Positions 25,984-35,731 of a stretch of 64,000 nucleotides of DNA are shown piece after piece. The translations under genes and the position numbers were made by a program. The stretch spans positions 160,787 to 224,786 of the forward strand of contig CAILAC010000009.1 in NCBI GenBank assembly GCA_903832055.1, written 5' to 3'. This DNA is from an uncultured Acidobacteriota bacterium (GTDB lineage Bacteria > Acidobacteriota > Terriglobia > Terriglobales > Acidobacteriaceae). How positions within the stretch are numbered: position 1 is the stretch's first letter; every line of letters starts with the position of its first letter. The notes under the pieces were generated by a model. That model was not told where the DNA came from. It saw nothing but the letters and a program-made list of their open reading frames with translations, and searched no databases.

Positions 25984-27411
25984 ATGACTTCCACCTCCAT
26001 CACGAGTAAGGCGCAACACGGTCTGGCGCGGCGCATCGGGCTGCCCTCAGCCATCGCGCTCAACATGATGGACATGATCGGCGTGGGTCCGTTCCTGACG
26101 CTGCCTTTGGTAATCGCCGCGGCCGGCAGCCGGTTTGCAATCTGGGCGTGGGTGCTCGGCGCGGCAATTGCGATCTGCGACGGGCTGGTCTGCGCGGAAC
26201 TGGGCGCTGCGTTTCCAGAGGCGGGCGGGTCGTATGCCTTCCTGCGCCAGATTTATGGGGCTTCAGGAGCCGGGCGCTGGGTTTCGTTCCTCTACGTGTG
26301 GCAGCTGAGCTTTTCTGCGCCGCTTTCCATTGCCTCGGGCTGCATCGGCTTGGCAACTTTTCTGGCCTACATCTGGAAGCCGCTGCAGTTGGCTCCCCTT
26401 GCCGCGCTGCCCTGGTTACATGGGACCAATCTGGTAGCAGCAGCGGCTTGTCTGCTGGTGACGGCGCTGCTGTATCGCAATCTCAGCTCAATCACCCGGC
26501 TGGCATGGCTGCTTTTTGGGGGAGTGTTGATTACGCTGGCGGCAGTGATCGTCTCTGGAGTGGTCACCGGGAACCAGATCGCGGGCGGCGGCGGTTGGAA
26601 TCTTCAGGAGCTGATCGGCTGGCCGACCATCGCCTTTGCGCGTCCCCTTGCCGAGGCGACGGTGTTTACCTGCTACTGCTTCTGGGGCTACTACAACATC
26701 TGCTTCCTCGGCGCTGAAGTGCGCAAGCCAGAGAAGACGATTCCCCGCGCAATTCTCATTTCCATTCTGGTGGTGGCGGGGTTTTATATTGCGATGAACC
26801 TGGCGGTGCTGCCGGCAATTGGCCCCGTCTCGACGCAGGCTGCGGCGGCGGTCGCTCCAGGGCGGCTGGCGCTGGTCGCCGATATTGCGCAGTCGGCCTT
26901 TGGGCACTTTGCCGGGCAGGCACTGGCGACGCTCATCTTGTGGAGCGCGTTTTCGTCGGTCTTTTCGCTGCTGCTGGGGTACTCGCGGGTGCCGTATGCG
27001 GCGGCGCGGGATGGGAACTACTTTTCCGCGCTCGGTGCTGTGCACGCACGCCATGGGATTCCCCACCGTTCGCTGGTGGCGCTGGGGCTGGTGGCCACTG
27101 CCTTCTGCTTCTTTTCGCTCAAGGAAGTAATTACGCTGCTGGTGGTGATTCGGATATTGCTGCAGTTCCTGTTGCAGCAGATTGGGGTGATCTGGCTTCG
27201 GTTCAGTCAGCCGGAGCTGAAGCGGCCGTTTCGGATGCCGCTCTTTCCGCTGCCGCCGTTGCTGGCGATGGCGGGGTTTGTGTTTGTGCTGGCCTACCGG
27301 CCCAAACCGCTGCTGGAGCTGGGTGTGGCGGGGGGAATTGCTGCTACCGGGACTGTGATTTACATGCTGCGCGCACGCAGCCGCAGGGAATGGCCGTTTC
27401 TGTCGCGCTGA
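25984..27411 (+). CDS. APC-superfamily amino-acid permease
   Basis: 475 residues from the ATG at 25984, with 12 predicted membrane helices. The N-terminal I-G-V-G-P-F-L-T-L-P segment in helix 1, with its broken-helix glycine pattern, and E-A-G-G-S-Y-A-F-L in helix 2-3 are the APC signatures. The G-A-E-V-R-K-P-E-K-T-I-P-R-A motif between helices 6 and 7 is also conserved. It imports an amino acid or amine by proton or sodium coupling; the substrate cannot be predicted. An in-frame extension upstream overlaps the divergent deacetylase gene and is rejected. Confidence 0.9.
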   Translation: MTSTSITSKAQHGLARRIGLPSAIALNMMDMIGVGPFLTLPLVIAAAGSRFAIWAWVLGAAIAICDGLVCAELGAAFPEAGGSYAFLRQIYGASGAGRWVSFLYVWQLSFSAPLSIASGCIGLATFLAYIWKPLQLAPLAALPWLHGTNLVAAAACLLVTALLYRNLSSITRLAWLLFGGVLITLAAVIVSGVVTGNQIAGGGGWNLQELIGWPTIAFARPLAEATVFTCYCFWGYYNICFLGAEVRKPEKTIPRAILISILVVAGFYIAMNLAVLPAIGPVSTQAAAAVAPGRLALVADIAQSAFGHFAGQALATLILWSAFSSVFSLLLGYSRVPYAAARDGNYFSALGAVHARHGIPHRSLVALGLVATAFCFFSLKEVITLLVVIRILLQFLLQQIGVIWLRFSQPELKRPFRMPLFPLPPLLAMAGFVFVLAYRPKPLLELGVAGGIAATGTVIYMLRARSRREWPFLSR

Positions 27412-27836
27412 ACTGGAAGCGACCTCAGGCACTGGGCCGTCTCATTTTTCTACCTTTTCATTTGCGTGGAATTATCTCCAGCTTGCATACAATGAATCAG
27501 GCGCTCTCAGAGCATTCCCTTTGATGCACCAGTTCGACCGCTCAAAGCCTCAAAACAGTGCTGAAAGTGGCATAAATGTGCACAAAATACACATGGTAAC
27601 CACCTCGTAAATAAATGTAAATAAACAACTTGCAGCATAATTTCGACGAAAACACCCCACCCCCCCTTTTTTTGTTGTTACGGACGCTTTTTATCCTTTC
27701 CTCTGCTGACGCGCATGTCGGGGCGCGAATCGCCATCGATCGACTCAGGAACGGGGTATTCTGGAAAGAGCGCAATCGAGCAATTGTTGAGCCTGCGCGC
27801 CGATTCCACGCAGAACCGCAAGAAAAGGAACGTATC
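27412..27836. other. intergenic region with homopolymer tract
   Basis: No gene supported. It is AT-rich around 27570-27650 and carries a run of seven C's directly followed by seven T's (27660-27673), a likely slippage-prone site. The proC ribosome binding site (AAAGGA at 27824-27829) is at its right end. The promoter of the proC operon must lie here. Confidence 0.45.
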
Positions 27837-28691
27837 GTGTCAGAAATTCCCGTCCCCGTTGCAGAAGTCCCCGCGCAGTTGCCTAACGTCCGCATCGCCG
27901 TGCTTGGCACAGGCAAGATGGGCGGAATCCTTCTGCAGGCTTTTTTGAAGCAGAACCTGTTCTCGCCAGACCAGATTCACGCGACCGTAGCGCATGCCGA
28001 AAAGGCGATTGCGCTTTCGACGCAGTGGGGCGTGGACGTTTCGACGGACAACCTTGCAGCGGCCGAGCAGGCTGACTTGATCCTGCTCGGCGTGAAGCCG
28101 TTCCAGGTGCCTGAGCTGGTAGCGCAGATTCGCCCAGCGCTGACGCCGCAGAAGACCATCGTCTCCTTCGCCGCGTCAGTCAAGACCTCGGCGATTGAAG
28201 AGGCCGCAGGCATGGAGATTGCGGTCATCCGCGCCATGCCCAATACCCCTTCGGCGCTGGGCGCGGGCATCGCCGGGCTGTGCCGCGGGCGGTATGTTTC
28301 TGACACGCAGATGGAGCTGGCGCGGCGCATCTTCGAGACAGTCGGCCGCACGGTCACCGTCGACGAGAAGCACATGGACGCGGTGACTGGGCTTTCGGCA
28401 TCCGGTCCAGCGTTCATCTACATCATCCTGGAGTCGCTGGCCGAGGCGGGCGTCAAGGTCGGCCTGCCGCGCGATACGGCGACGCTGCTGGCGGCTCAGA
28501 CTACCTTTGGCGCGGCCAAGATGGTGCTCGATACCGGCTACCATCCGGCGCTGCTCAAGGATGCGGTGACGACTCCGGCAGGCTGCACGATTGACGGCAT
28601 TCTGGAGCTTGAAGAGGGCGGCCTGCGCGTGACCCTGATCAAGGCTGTAATGCGGGCCACGCAGCGGGCTAAAGAGCTGGCTGCGGGGTAA
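27837..28691 (+). CDS. proC: pyrroline-5-carboxylate reductase
   Basis: 284 residues from the GTG at 27837, preceded by AAAGGA seven bases upstream. Last step of proline synthesis: NAD(P)H reduction of 1-pyrroline-5-carboxylate to L-proline in the cytoplasm. The Rossmann motif V-L-G-T-G-K-M-G-G is at residues 22-30. The family signature near the end (D-A-V-T-T-P-A-G-C-T-I-D-G-I, L-E-E-G-G-L-R) is complete, and A-M-P-N-T-P is present. Length is normal. The acyltransferase gene starts 3 bases after its stop, so the two share a transcript. Confidence 0.95.
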   Translation: MSEIPVPVAEVPAQLPNVRIAVLGTGKMGGILLQAFLKQNLFSPDQIHATVAHAEKAIALSTQWGVDVSTDNLAAAEQADLILLGVKPFQVPELVAQIRPALTPQKTIVSFAASVKTSAIEEAAGMEIAVIRAMPNTPSALGAGIAGLCRGRYVSDTQMELARRIFETVGRTVTVDEKHMDAVTGLSASGPAFIYIILESLAEAGVKVGLPRDTATLLAAQTTFGAAKMVLDTGYHPALLKDAVTTPAGCTIDGILELEEGGLRVTLIKAVMRATQRAKELAAG

Positions 28692-28694
28692 TCC

Positions 28695-29789
28695 TTGGCG
28701 ACTGCCTCGTCACTTCCGACAAAGCGACCGGAGTGGCTGCCCGCGTACATCCCTGAGTTGCAGGGGTTGCGCGGGCTTGCTGTGCTGGCGGTGGTCATCT
28801 ACCACTGCCATGCGCGCCTTGAGGGAACGTGGATTTACTACGCCTCGCTGTGGGGATGGGCGGGAGTGAACCTCTTCTTTGTGCTGTCGGGATTCCTGAT
28901 TACGTCGATCCTGATTGAGGCGCGGGGCAAGCCGCATTATTTTCGCAATTTTTACGCGCGGCGGGCGCTGCGCATCTGGCCGGTTTATTTTCTACTGCTG
29001 GCCGTCTGCTATGCGGTGCCGGAGTGGTTTCTGGGCGACACGCTGGCCAACCAGACGCACTGGAAGACGCTGGTGGCTTATGCACTTTTCTTGCAGAATC
29101 TGCGCCATACTGCGCTACCGGGCACGCTGGGCCCCACGTGGTCGCTGGCGATTGAAGAGCAGTATTACCTGGTCTGGGCACCGGTGATCTTTTTGAGCTC
29201 GCTGCGCTTTTGGGGAGTTCGCTGGCGGTGGGTGCTGCCGGGATTGCTGGTGTCGATGGTTGTGACGTCGCCGCTGGTGCGGTTTCTGCATCCGCACTGG
29301 ATTACGAGCACGCATACGCTCATTCACCTGGACGGGATTGCGCTGGGGAGCCTGCTGGCGCTGGGGCTGTATTCGCTCAATCTGGCGCGGCGAGTCTGGC
29401 TGGGGATGGGGCTGAGCTTGGCTGTCGTGGGATTTGCGCTGGCCGCGACATGGGCGGGGGGAACCTCGTTTCTGGATTCGGCGCTGGCGTTTGCCTTTGC
29501 CGGGGTGGTGATGGCGGCGGTGGCGGGGACGGGGAACCGGATGGGCTGGCCGCTTCGGCGTGGGCCGCTGGCATATTACGGCAAGATCAGTTATGGGCTG
29601 TACATGGTGCACATTCTGGTGTTTGTGTACTTTGGCAACTTTGATGCGCGGCTGAGCGACGGCAACGCGGTGCAGGTGTTGAACAATCTGGCGATTGTGG
29701 CGCTGCGGCTGGGGTCTTCTACGGCGGTTGCGACGGTGCTCTGGTATGGGTTTGAGTCTCAGATTCTGAAGTTGAAACGGTTCTTCTAG
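28695..29789 (+). CDS. membrane acyltransferase, acyltransferase-3 family
   Basis: 364 residues starting with TTG, 3 bases after proC. About ten membrane helices. The first carries L-Q-G-L-R-G-L-A-V-L-A-V-V-I-Y-H, with the catalytic-type histidine, and F-V-L-S-G-F-L-I-T follows, both signatures of the OatA/NodX acyltransferase-3 family. R-R-A-L-R-I-W-P-V-Y and S-L-A-I-E-E-Q-Y-Y are also conserved. It acetylates or acylates surface sugars from the cytoplasmic side. The next gene is a glycosyltransferase, in line with polysaccharide decoration. Confidence 0.92.
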   Translation: MATASSLPTKRPEWLPAYIPELQGLRGLAVLAVVIYHCHARLEGTWIYYASLWGWAGVNLFFVLSGFLITSILIEARGKPHYFRNFYARRALRIWPVYFLLLAVCYAVPEWFLGDTLANQTHWKTLVAYALFLQNLRHTALPGTLGPTWSLAIEEQYYLVWAPVIFLSSLRFWGVRWRWVLPGLLVSMVVTSPLVRFLHPHWITSTHTLIHLDGIALGSLLALGLYSLNLARRVWLGMGLSLAVVGFALAATWAGGTSFLDSALAFAFAGVVMAAVAGTGNRMGWPLRRGPLAYYGKISYGLYMVHILVFVYFGNFDARLSDGNAVQVLNNLAIVALRLGSSTAVATVLWYGFESQILKLKRFF

Positions 29790-29858
29790 CGGTTCGGACC
29801 GACTCTGGGCGGCATTTTTTCTTGGGTTGTAACCGACCATCGACTACCATCGAGGTAT

Positions 29859-30695
29859 ATGCGGCCTTCAGTTATCCTGCTTGCTTTCAATTCCGAAGAC
29901 ACATTAGGTGCGACGCTGGAGCGTGCGCGCCAGGTTTCAGACGAGATTTTCGTCGTGGATTCGTTCAGTAAAGACGGCACGGTTGCGTTGGCTGAGTCAT
30001 ACGGCGCTCAGGTTGTCCAGCACGCGTTTGAGAACTACGGCGCACAGCGGAACTGGGCCATTGACCATCTGGCGATTACGCGGAAGTGGCAACTGCATCT
30101 GGATGCGGACGAGGTAATGGACGACGCGCTGGTGGCGGCCATTCAGGCGCTGCCTGAAGAGCCGGCGGTGGCCGGGTATTTTGTGCCGCGCTATGTGAAG
30201 TTTCTGGGCCGGGTGATGCGCCATGGTGGCATGAGCCCGACGTGGCATCTGCGGCTGTTTCGCTCAGGCGTGGGGCGCTGCGAAGATCGCAAGTACGACC
30301 AGCACTTTTTGCTGGCTGGCGATGGCGACAAAACGACGGGACAACTGCCGGGTGTGATGATTGACGACATCGCCATGAGCCTGTCGGAGTGGACGGCGCG
30401 GCACAATCGGTGGGCCGACGGCGAAGTGGCCGAGATGGACGCGAAGGATGAGGGCGGACGGCTGGTGGCCGACGCCAGGGGAAATCCGGCGCAGAGGAAG
30501 CGGGCCCTTCGGGAGAAGTACAACAATCTGCCCCTGTTTGTAAGACCGTTTCTGCTGTTTGGCTATCGCTATTTCTTCAAACTGGGCTTTCTGGATGGGA
30601 CCGAGGGGTTTATTTTCTGGATGTTGCAGACCTTCTGGTTCCGGTTTTTGATTGATGCCAAGATTTGGGAAAAGCGCAACGTTCGTTCGAGCTGA
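29859..30695 (+). CDS. glycosyltransferase family 2, WaaE/KdtX-like
   Basis: 278 residues. The GT-A fold begins directly (S-V-I-L-L-A-F-N-S-E-D-T-L) and carries D-E-I-F-V-V-D-S-F-S-K-D-G-T and the metal-binding L-H-L-D-A-D-E. The D-A-D-E-V motif and the R-L-F-R-S-G-V-G region fit LPS-core beta-1,4-glucosyltransferases of the WaaE type. There is no signal peptide; the C-terminal F-W-M-L-Q-T-F-W-F-R-F segment is hydrophobic and may bind the membrane. It follows the acyltransferase gene by 69 bases, consistent with a cell-surface glycan role. Confidence 0.88.
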   Translation: MRPSVILLAFNSEDTLGATLERARQVSDEIFVVDSFSKDGTVALAESYGAQVVQHAFENYGAQRNWAIDHLAITRKWQLHLDADEVMDDALVAAIQALPEEPAVAGYFVPRYVKFLGRVMRHGGMSPTWHLRLFRSGVGRCEDRKYDQHFLLAGDGDKTTGQLPGVMIDDIAMSLSEWTARHNRWADGEVAEMDAKDEGGRLVADARGNPAQRKRALREKYNNLPLFVRPFLLFGYRYFFKLGFLDGTEGFIFWMLQTFWFRFLIDAKIWEKRNVRSS

Positions 30696-30800
30696 TGGCC
30701 CGTCCGGTGCATTGGCGAAGCCAGGTGGCAGCACATAGGATGAGGTCCAAACGCCTGCTTCAACACTTCAAATGCAGGGTTTTTCACTGAAGGAGTTTCA

Positions 30801-31781
30801 ATGCGCGTTCTGGTCACGGGCGGTAGCGGCTATGTGGGTTCTCATGCGGTGCGGGAGCTGGTGGCGGCCGGTCACGAAGTCATCATCTACGACAACCTGA
30901 GCACGGGCAATCGCAAGCTTTCCGATGGCTTTGAGCTGATTGAGGGCGACATTGCCGACGGCGAAAAGCTGGCCCCAGCACTGGATCGCGTGGATGCGGT
31001 GATGCACTTTGCCGCCTGCGCCTACGTAGGCGAGTCGGTGGCTAATCCGCGTAAGTACTTCAAAAATAACGTGGAGTCGGCACTGAAGCTGATGGACGCG
31101 GTGCTCAAGTCAAAGGTGCGCAAGTTCATCTTCTCCTCGACGAACTCGATTTACGGCATCCCCCAGGTGCTGCCGATTACCGAGGATTCTCCCAAGGACC
31201 CGATCAATCCCTATGGCGCGACGAAGCTGTTTTTTGAGCATGTGCTGCAGGCGTATTCTGCCTCCCATGGGCTGCGGTATGCGGCGCTGCGCTACTTCAA
31301 TGCGGCGGGGGCACATGCGAGCGGATTGATTGGCGAGGTGCATGATCCGGAGACGCATTTGATTCCGCTGGTGTTCAAGGCGGTGCTGGGCAAGATTCCG
31401 CCGCTCAAGGTTTTTGGGCATGATCTGCCTACGCCCGATGGGACGTGTATTCGCGACTATATTCATGTTTCAGACCTTGGGGAAGCTCACGTGAAGGCGC
31501 TCGAATACCTGGCCAATGGCGGCGAATCGGTGAGCCTGAATTTGGGCACCGGCAAGGGCACGTCGGTCAAAGAGATCATGGACAGCTTTGAGCGGCTGAC
31601 TGGAATTCCGGTGCCGCACGAGTTGGCGCCGCCCAGGGCAGGGGACCCGCCGGCGTTGTTTGCGAATGCCACGAAGGCTAAAGAAGTGCTGGGCTGGACG
31701 GCGAAGCGTGATCTGGACGAAATACTGACGTCGGCATGGAAGTGGCAGCAGCGGCTCGAAGCGGCGAATTACCAACTGTAA
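30801..31781 (+). CDS. galE: UDP-glucose 4-epimerase
   Basis: 326 residues with AAGGAG at 30788-30793 upstream. The NAD-binding T-G-G-S-G-Y-V-G is at residues 6-13, the catalytic Y-x3-K is Tyr138/Lys142 (P-Y-G-A-T-K) and S-S-T-N-S-I-Y precedes it. It interconverts UDP-glucose and UDP-galactose, feeding surface-polysaccharide synthesis or galactose use. Length and motifs are normal; substrate breadth (N-acetyl forms) cannot be settled. Confidence 0.93.
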   Translation: MRVLVTGGSGYVGSHAVRELVAAGHEVIIYDNLSTGNRKLSDGFELIEGDIADGEKLAPALDRVDAVMHFAACAYVGESVANPRKYFKNNVESALKLMDAVLKSKVRKFIFSSTNSIYGIPQVLPITEDSPKDPINPYGATKLFFEHVLQAYSASHGLRYAALRYFNAAGAHASGLIGEVHDPETHLIPLVFKAVLGKIPPLKVFGHDLPTPDGTCIRDYIHVSDLGEAHVKALEYLANGGESVSLNLGTGKGTSVKEIMDSFERLTGIPVPHELAPPRAGDPPALFANATKAKEVLGWTAKRDLDEILTSAWKWQQRLEAANYQL

Positions 31782-31981
31782 GTCAAATCAGGCTTCTTTT
31801 CATTCTGCTGTAACAATCCGGGAGACTTCTTCTCCAGGTTCATTGGGCGAATTGCGCATGATTACTGTGTGAAAATGTGTGCGGTAAGTCACACCGCATC
31901 GTTATCTGCGGCTGTTAGTATCTGCTTTCGGGGTATTGGCATACTTTCCCAATTGGCTGATTCCCTCGATGGAGGGTGTTC

Positions 31982-34393
31982 ATGTCGCAGGATCCGTTGC
32001 AGACCGAGAAAGCTGGCGAAATCGCCACACGAGAGCCGTTGAACCCAGACTTGCTCGCCCAAATGGATGCCTATTGGCGGGCGGCGAATTATCTTTCTGT
32101 CGGGCAGATTTATCTCAAGGACAATCCACTGTTGCGGGCTCCGCTGACGCTGGAGGATGTGAAGCCGCGTTTGCTGGGCCACTGGGGCACGACGCCGGGG
32201 CTTAATTTTCTTTATGTTCACCTGAACAGGGCGATCAACGAGCGCGACCTGAACATGATTTACATCATCGGGCCGGGCCATGGCGGGCCGGGGCTGGTGG
32301 CGAACACGTATCTCGAAGGCTCGTACACGGAGCTTTACCCGGCCGTCGAGCAGAATTCGGACGGGATCAAGCGGTTGTTCCGGCAGTTCAGCTGGCCGCT
32401 CGGGATACCGAGTCATGTTGCGCCGGAGACGCCGGGGTCGATTCACGAGGGCGGGGAGCTGGGTTATTCGCTGGTGCATGCGTTTGGCGCGGCGTTTGAT
32501 AATCCTGACCTGGTGGTGGCCTGCGTGGTGGGCGATGGCGAGGCGGAGACGGGACCGCTGGCGGCGAGCTGGCACTCAAACAAGTTTCTCAATCCGGCGA
32601 CGGATGGGGCGGTGCTGCCGATTCTGCACTTGAATGGGTACAAGATCGCCAACCCCACGCTGCTGGCGCGGATACCGCATGCGGAGTTGGAAGAACTGAT
32701 GCGCGGGTATGGGTATGAGCCCTTCACTTTGGAAGGCAGCGACCCCGCAACCATGCACCAGGGGATGGCGGCGCTGCTGGATGTGATGTTGGACCGGATC
32801 GCGGCCATTCAGAAAAGCGCGCGGGAGGGGAACACGGAGAGGCCGGCGTGGCCGATGCTGATTCTGAAGACGCCGAAGGGGTGGACGGGGCCGAAATTTG
32901 TGGACGGCAAGCCGGTCGAGGGCACGTGGCGGGCCCATCAGGTGCCATTCAGCGAGATTTTTGAGAAGCCGGACCATCTACGGCTGTTGGATGAGTGGAT
33001 GCGTTCGTACAAGCCGGAAGAACTGTTTGATGCCAAGGGGCGCTTCTTGCCTGAACTGGCCGATCTCGCTCCCAAGGGACGGCGGCGGATGGGGATGAAT
33101 CCCCATGCCAATGGCGGGCTGCTGCTGAAGCCGCTGGTGGTGCCGAATTTTCGCAACTTTGCGGTGAAGATTGGCTCAGATGCCGAGCGCGGGCAAAAGG
33201 ATGTGGAGTCGACGCGGGTGCTGGGCCAACTGCTGCATGCGGTGATGCAGGCCAATCTTGAATCAAAGAATTTTCGCGTGGTGGGGCCGGATGAAACGGC
33301 TTCAAACCGCATTGGCGATGTAATTACGGGTACGGGCAAGGCGTGGATGGCGGAAGTGCTGCCGGTCGACGAGAATCTGTCTGAGACGGGCCGGGTGATG
33401 GAGGTGCTGAGCGAGCATCTCTGCCAGGGCTGGCTTGAGGGGTATCTGCTGACCGGGCGGCATGGATTCTTCTCCTGCTATGAGGCGTTCATTCACATCG
33501 TGGATGCGATGGTGAATCAGCATGCCAAGTGGCTCAAGGTGACGCGGGAGATTCCCTGGCGCAAGCCGATCGCGTCGCTGAACTATCTGCTGACCTCGCA
33601 TGTGTGGCGTCAGGATCACAATGGATTTTCGCACCAGGACCCGGGATTTATCGACCACCTGCTGAACAAGAAGGCTGACGTGGTGCGCATCTACCTGCCG
33701 CCGGATGCGAACACGCTGCTGTCGGTGGCGGACCACTGCCTGCGCAGCCGCAACTACATCAATCTCATCGTAGCCGGCAAGCAGCCTGCTCCGCAGTGGC
33801 TGACGATGGACGAGGCGGTGCAGCACTGCATGACGGGGCTGGGGGTATGGGCGTGGGCTTCGGATGCCGGTGAGCCGGATGTGGTCATGGCCTGCGCCGG
33901 AGACGTGCCGACGCTCGAGACGCTGGCGGCGGTGATGCTGCTGCGCGAGCAGGTGCCGGATATCAAGATTCGCGTGGTCAATGTGGTCGATCTGATGACC
34001 TTGCAGCCCAGTTCAGAGCATCCGCATGGGCTGGCGGATGAGGAGTTTGACGCGGCCTTCACCTGCGATAAGCCGGTAATTTTTGCGTTCCACGGGTATC
34101 CGTGGTGCATTCACCGGCTCACCTACCGACGCACCAATCATGACAACCTGCATGTGCGCGGGTACAAGGAAGAGGGCACGACGACAACGCCGTTTGATAT
34201 GTGCGTGCTGAACAACATCGACCGGTACCAGCTGGCGCTGGATGCGATTCTCCGGGTACCGCGATTGAAGCCGGTGCACGAGGATGCACGCCAGCGGTAT
34301 TCAGAGCAGATTCAGCGGCATCGGCTGTATGTGGCGGAGAACGGGCAGGATCTGCCGGAGATTCGCAACTGGAAGTGGAAGGGGCGGGGCTAG
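31982..34393 (+). CDS. xfp: phosphoketolase (xylulose-5-phosphate/fructose-6-phosphate)
   Basis: 803 residues; the ATG at 31982 is preferred because GGAGG at 31971-31975 is well spaced. Thiamine diphosphate enzyme cleaving xylulose-5-P or fructose-6-P with phosphate into acetyl-phosphate plus glyceraldehyde-3-P or erythrose-4-P. Visible hallmarks: I-I-G-P-G-H-G-G-P, the TPP motif [11 protein letters not shown] with the N-K-F-L-N end, [10 protein letters not shown], and [17 protein letters not shown]. The next gene, acetate kinase, uses its product; the two are separated by only 37 bases. Confidence 0.97.
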   Translation: MSQDPLQTEKAGEIATREPLNPDLLAQMDAYWRAANYLSVGQIYLKDNPLLRAPLTLEDVKPRLLGHWGTTPGLNFLYVHLNRAINERDLNMIYIIGPGHGGPGLVANTYLEGSYTELYPAVEQNSDGIKRLFRQFSWPLGIPSHVAPETPGSIHEGGELGYSLVHAFGAAFDNPDLVVACVVGDGEAETGPLAASWHSNKFLNPATDGAVLPILHLNGYKIANPTLLARIPHAELEELMRGYGYEPFTLEGSDPATMHQGMAALLDVMLDRIAAIQKSAREGNTERPAWPMLILKTPKGWTGPKFVDGKPVEGTWRAHQVPFSEIFEKPDHLRLLDEWMRSYKPEELFDAKGRFLPELADLAPKGRRRMGMNPHANGGLLLKPLVVPNFRNFAVKIGSDAERGQKDVESTRVLGQLLHAVMQANLESKNFRVVGPDETASNRIGDVITGTGKAWMAEVLPVDENLSETGRVMEVLSEHLCQGWLEGYLLTGRHGFFSCYEAFIHIVDAMVNQHAKWLKVTREIPWRKPIASLNYLLTSHVWRQDHNGFSHQDPGFIDHLLNKKADVVRIYLPPDANTLLSVADHCLRSRNYINLIVAGKQPAPQWLTMDEAVQHCMTGLGVWAWASDAGEPDVVMACAGDVPTLETLAAVMLLREQVPDIKIRVVNVVDLMTLQPSSEHPHGLADEEFDAAFTCDKPVIFAFHGYPWCIHRLTYRRTNHDNLHVRGYKEEGTTTTPFDMCVLNNIDRYQLALDAILRVPRLKPVHEDARQRYSEQIQRHRLYVAENGQDLPEIRNWKWKGRG

Positions 34394-34430
34394 GCCCGTC
34401 CAATCATTTTGAATGTTGAGGTTTTCATTC

Positions 34431-35648
34431 GTGACCCTGCCTGTACTGGTGTTGAATAGCGGTTCTTCTTCGATCAAGTTTTCGGTATATGAAGCTGGTA
34501 ACGGGGAACTTGCCAAGTTGCTCGAAGGGGCCGTGGACGGTATCGGTTCTCCTGCTCTTGGCAAGTTCTGGATTCAAGGGGCTGACGGGGCAAAGCTGGT
34601 GGACGAGACGCCAGCGATCCCTGACCTTGCAACGGGATTTGCGCTGGTGGCTGGGGCGCTTAAGAGGCCGCCATTTCCGCAGCCGACAGCGATTGGCCAC
34701 CGGATGGTCTGCGGCGGGCCGACAGTGACGGAGAACCAGCGGATTACGCCGGAGTTGATCGACGAGATGGAGCGGTACACAGCCTTTGCGCCGCTGCATA
34801 CGCCAACGGCGATCTTCATCATGCGGCGCGCGGCGGAGCTTTTCCCCGGTGTGCCTAATTTCGTTTGCCTGGATAGCTACTTTCACCGCGATCTGCCGGA
34901 AGTGACGCGCCATTTGCCGATTCCGCCTGAGTATGCGGCGATGGGGGTGCGGCGATTTGGGGCGCATGGGCTTTCGTACGAGTCGATTGTGGCGCACATC
35001 CAAAGGGAAAATCCCGAGCGCTTTCCGTCGCGGCTGATTGTGGCGCATTTGGGGAATGGTGCTTCGATTTCGGCGATTCGCGACGGAGTATGCGTGGATA
35101 CTTCAATGGGGCTGACGCCGACGGGTGGGCTGATTTCGGGTTCTCGCACCGGGGACATCGATCCGGGAGTGCTGTTATTCATCCTGAGAGGACTTGCGGA
35201 ACGCCTGCCGGGAACGGTGGAGGCAGCAGACCAGCTGGAGAAAATTGTCAGCAAACAGTCTGGACTGCTCGGGGTGAGCGGGCTGACGAACGACATGCGC
35301 GCGCTGCGGGTGGCGATTGGCGAAGGGAATGCGGCAGCGAGGCTGGCAGTGGATGAGTTCTGCTATGTGCTGCGGAAGTTTATCGGGGCGTATATGGCGG
35401 TGCTGGGCGGCCTGGACATGCTGGTGTTTACCGGCGGCATCGGCGAAAACGACGCCGCGACACGGGCCGAGACCTGCGCCGGGCTCGAAGACATGGGAAT
35501 TATTCTCGACCTGGCGCGGAATGCTGTGCGCGGTGAGGCGACGATTTCCGCTGAGGGGTCACCGGTTACGGTGCGGGTGATTCCGCCGGCAGAGGATTTG
35601 ATGATTGTGGGGCATGTCGGCCGATTACTTCGAGAGCCGAGTTTCTGA
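34431..35648 (+). CDS. ackA: acetate kinase
   Basis: 405 residues from the GTG at 34431; an ATG 18 bases upstream is possible, but homologues begin close to V-L-V-L-N-S-G-S-S-S and TGAGG precedes the GTG. It converts acetyl-phosphate plus ADP into acetate plus ATP. The N-S-G-S-S-S-I-K-F phosphate motif, H-R-M-V-C-G-G, A-H-L-G-N-G-A-S and F-T-G-G-I-G-E-N are intact. It directly follows xfp, giving an ATP-forming end to the phosphoketolase pathway. Confidence 0.96.
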   Translation: MTLPVLVLNSGSSSIKFSVYEAGNGELAKLLEGAVDGIGSPALGKFWIQGADGAKLVDETPAIPDLATGFALVAGALKRPPFPQPTAIGHRMVCGGPTVTENQRITPELIDEMERYTAFAPLHTPTAIFIMRRAAELFPGVPNFVCLDSYFHRDLPEVTRHLPIPPEYAAMGVRRFGAHGLSYESIVAHIQRENPERFPSRLIVAHLGNGASISAIRDGVCVDTSMGLTPTGGLISGSRTGDIDPGVLLFILRGLAERLPGTVEAADQLEKIVSKQSGLLGVSGLTNDMRALRVAIGEGNAAARLAVDEFCYVLRKFIGAYMAVLGGLDMLVFTGGIGENDAATRAETCAGLEDMGIILDLARNAVRGEATISAEGSPVTVRVIPPAEDLMIVGHVGRLLREPSF

Positions 35649-35731
35649 GACGGGTTCAATTCGCGTTCATCCCGACAAGCGTGCGCTGCTGCGGAGATGA
35701 ACTACACTGAACTGTTCTTCTTTGAGGCGTC

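Noticed and set aside
32210..32250. Possible frameshift in xfp, checked because of overlapping frames
   Set aside because: The xfp frame is continuous from 31982 to 34393 with all family motifs in order.
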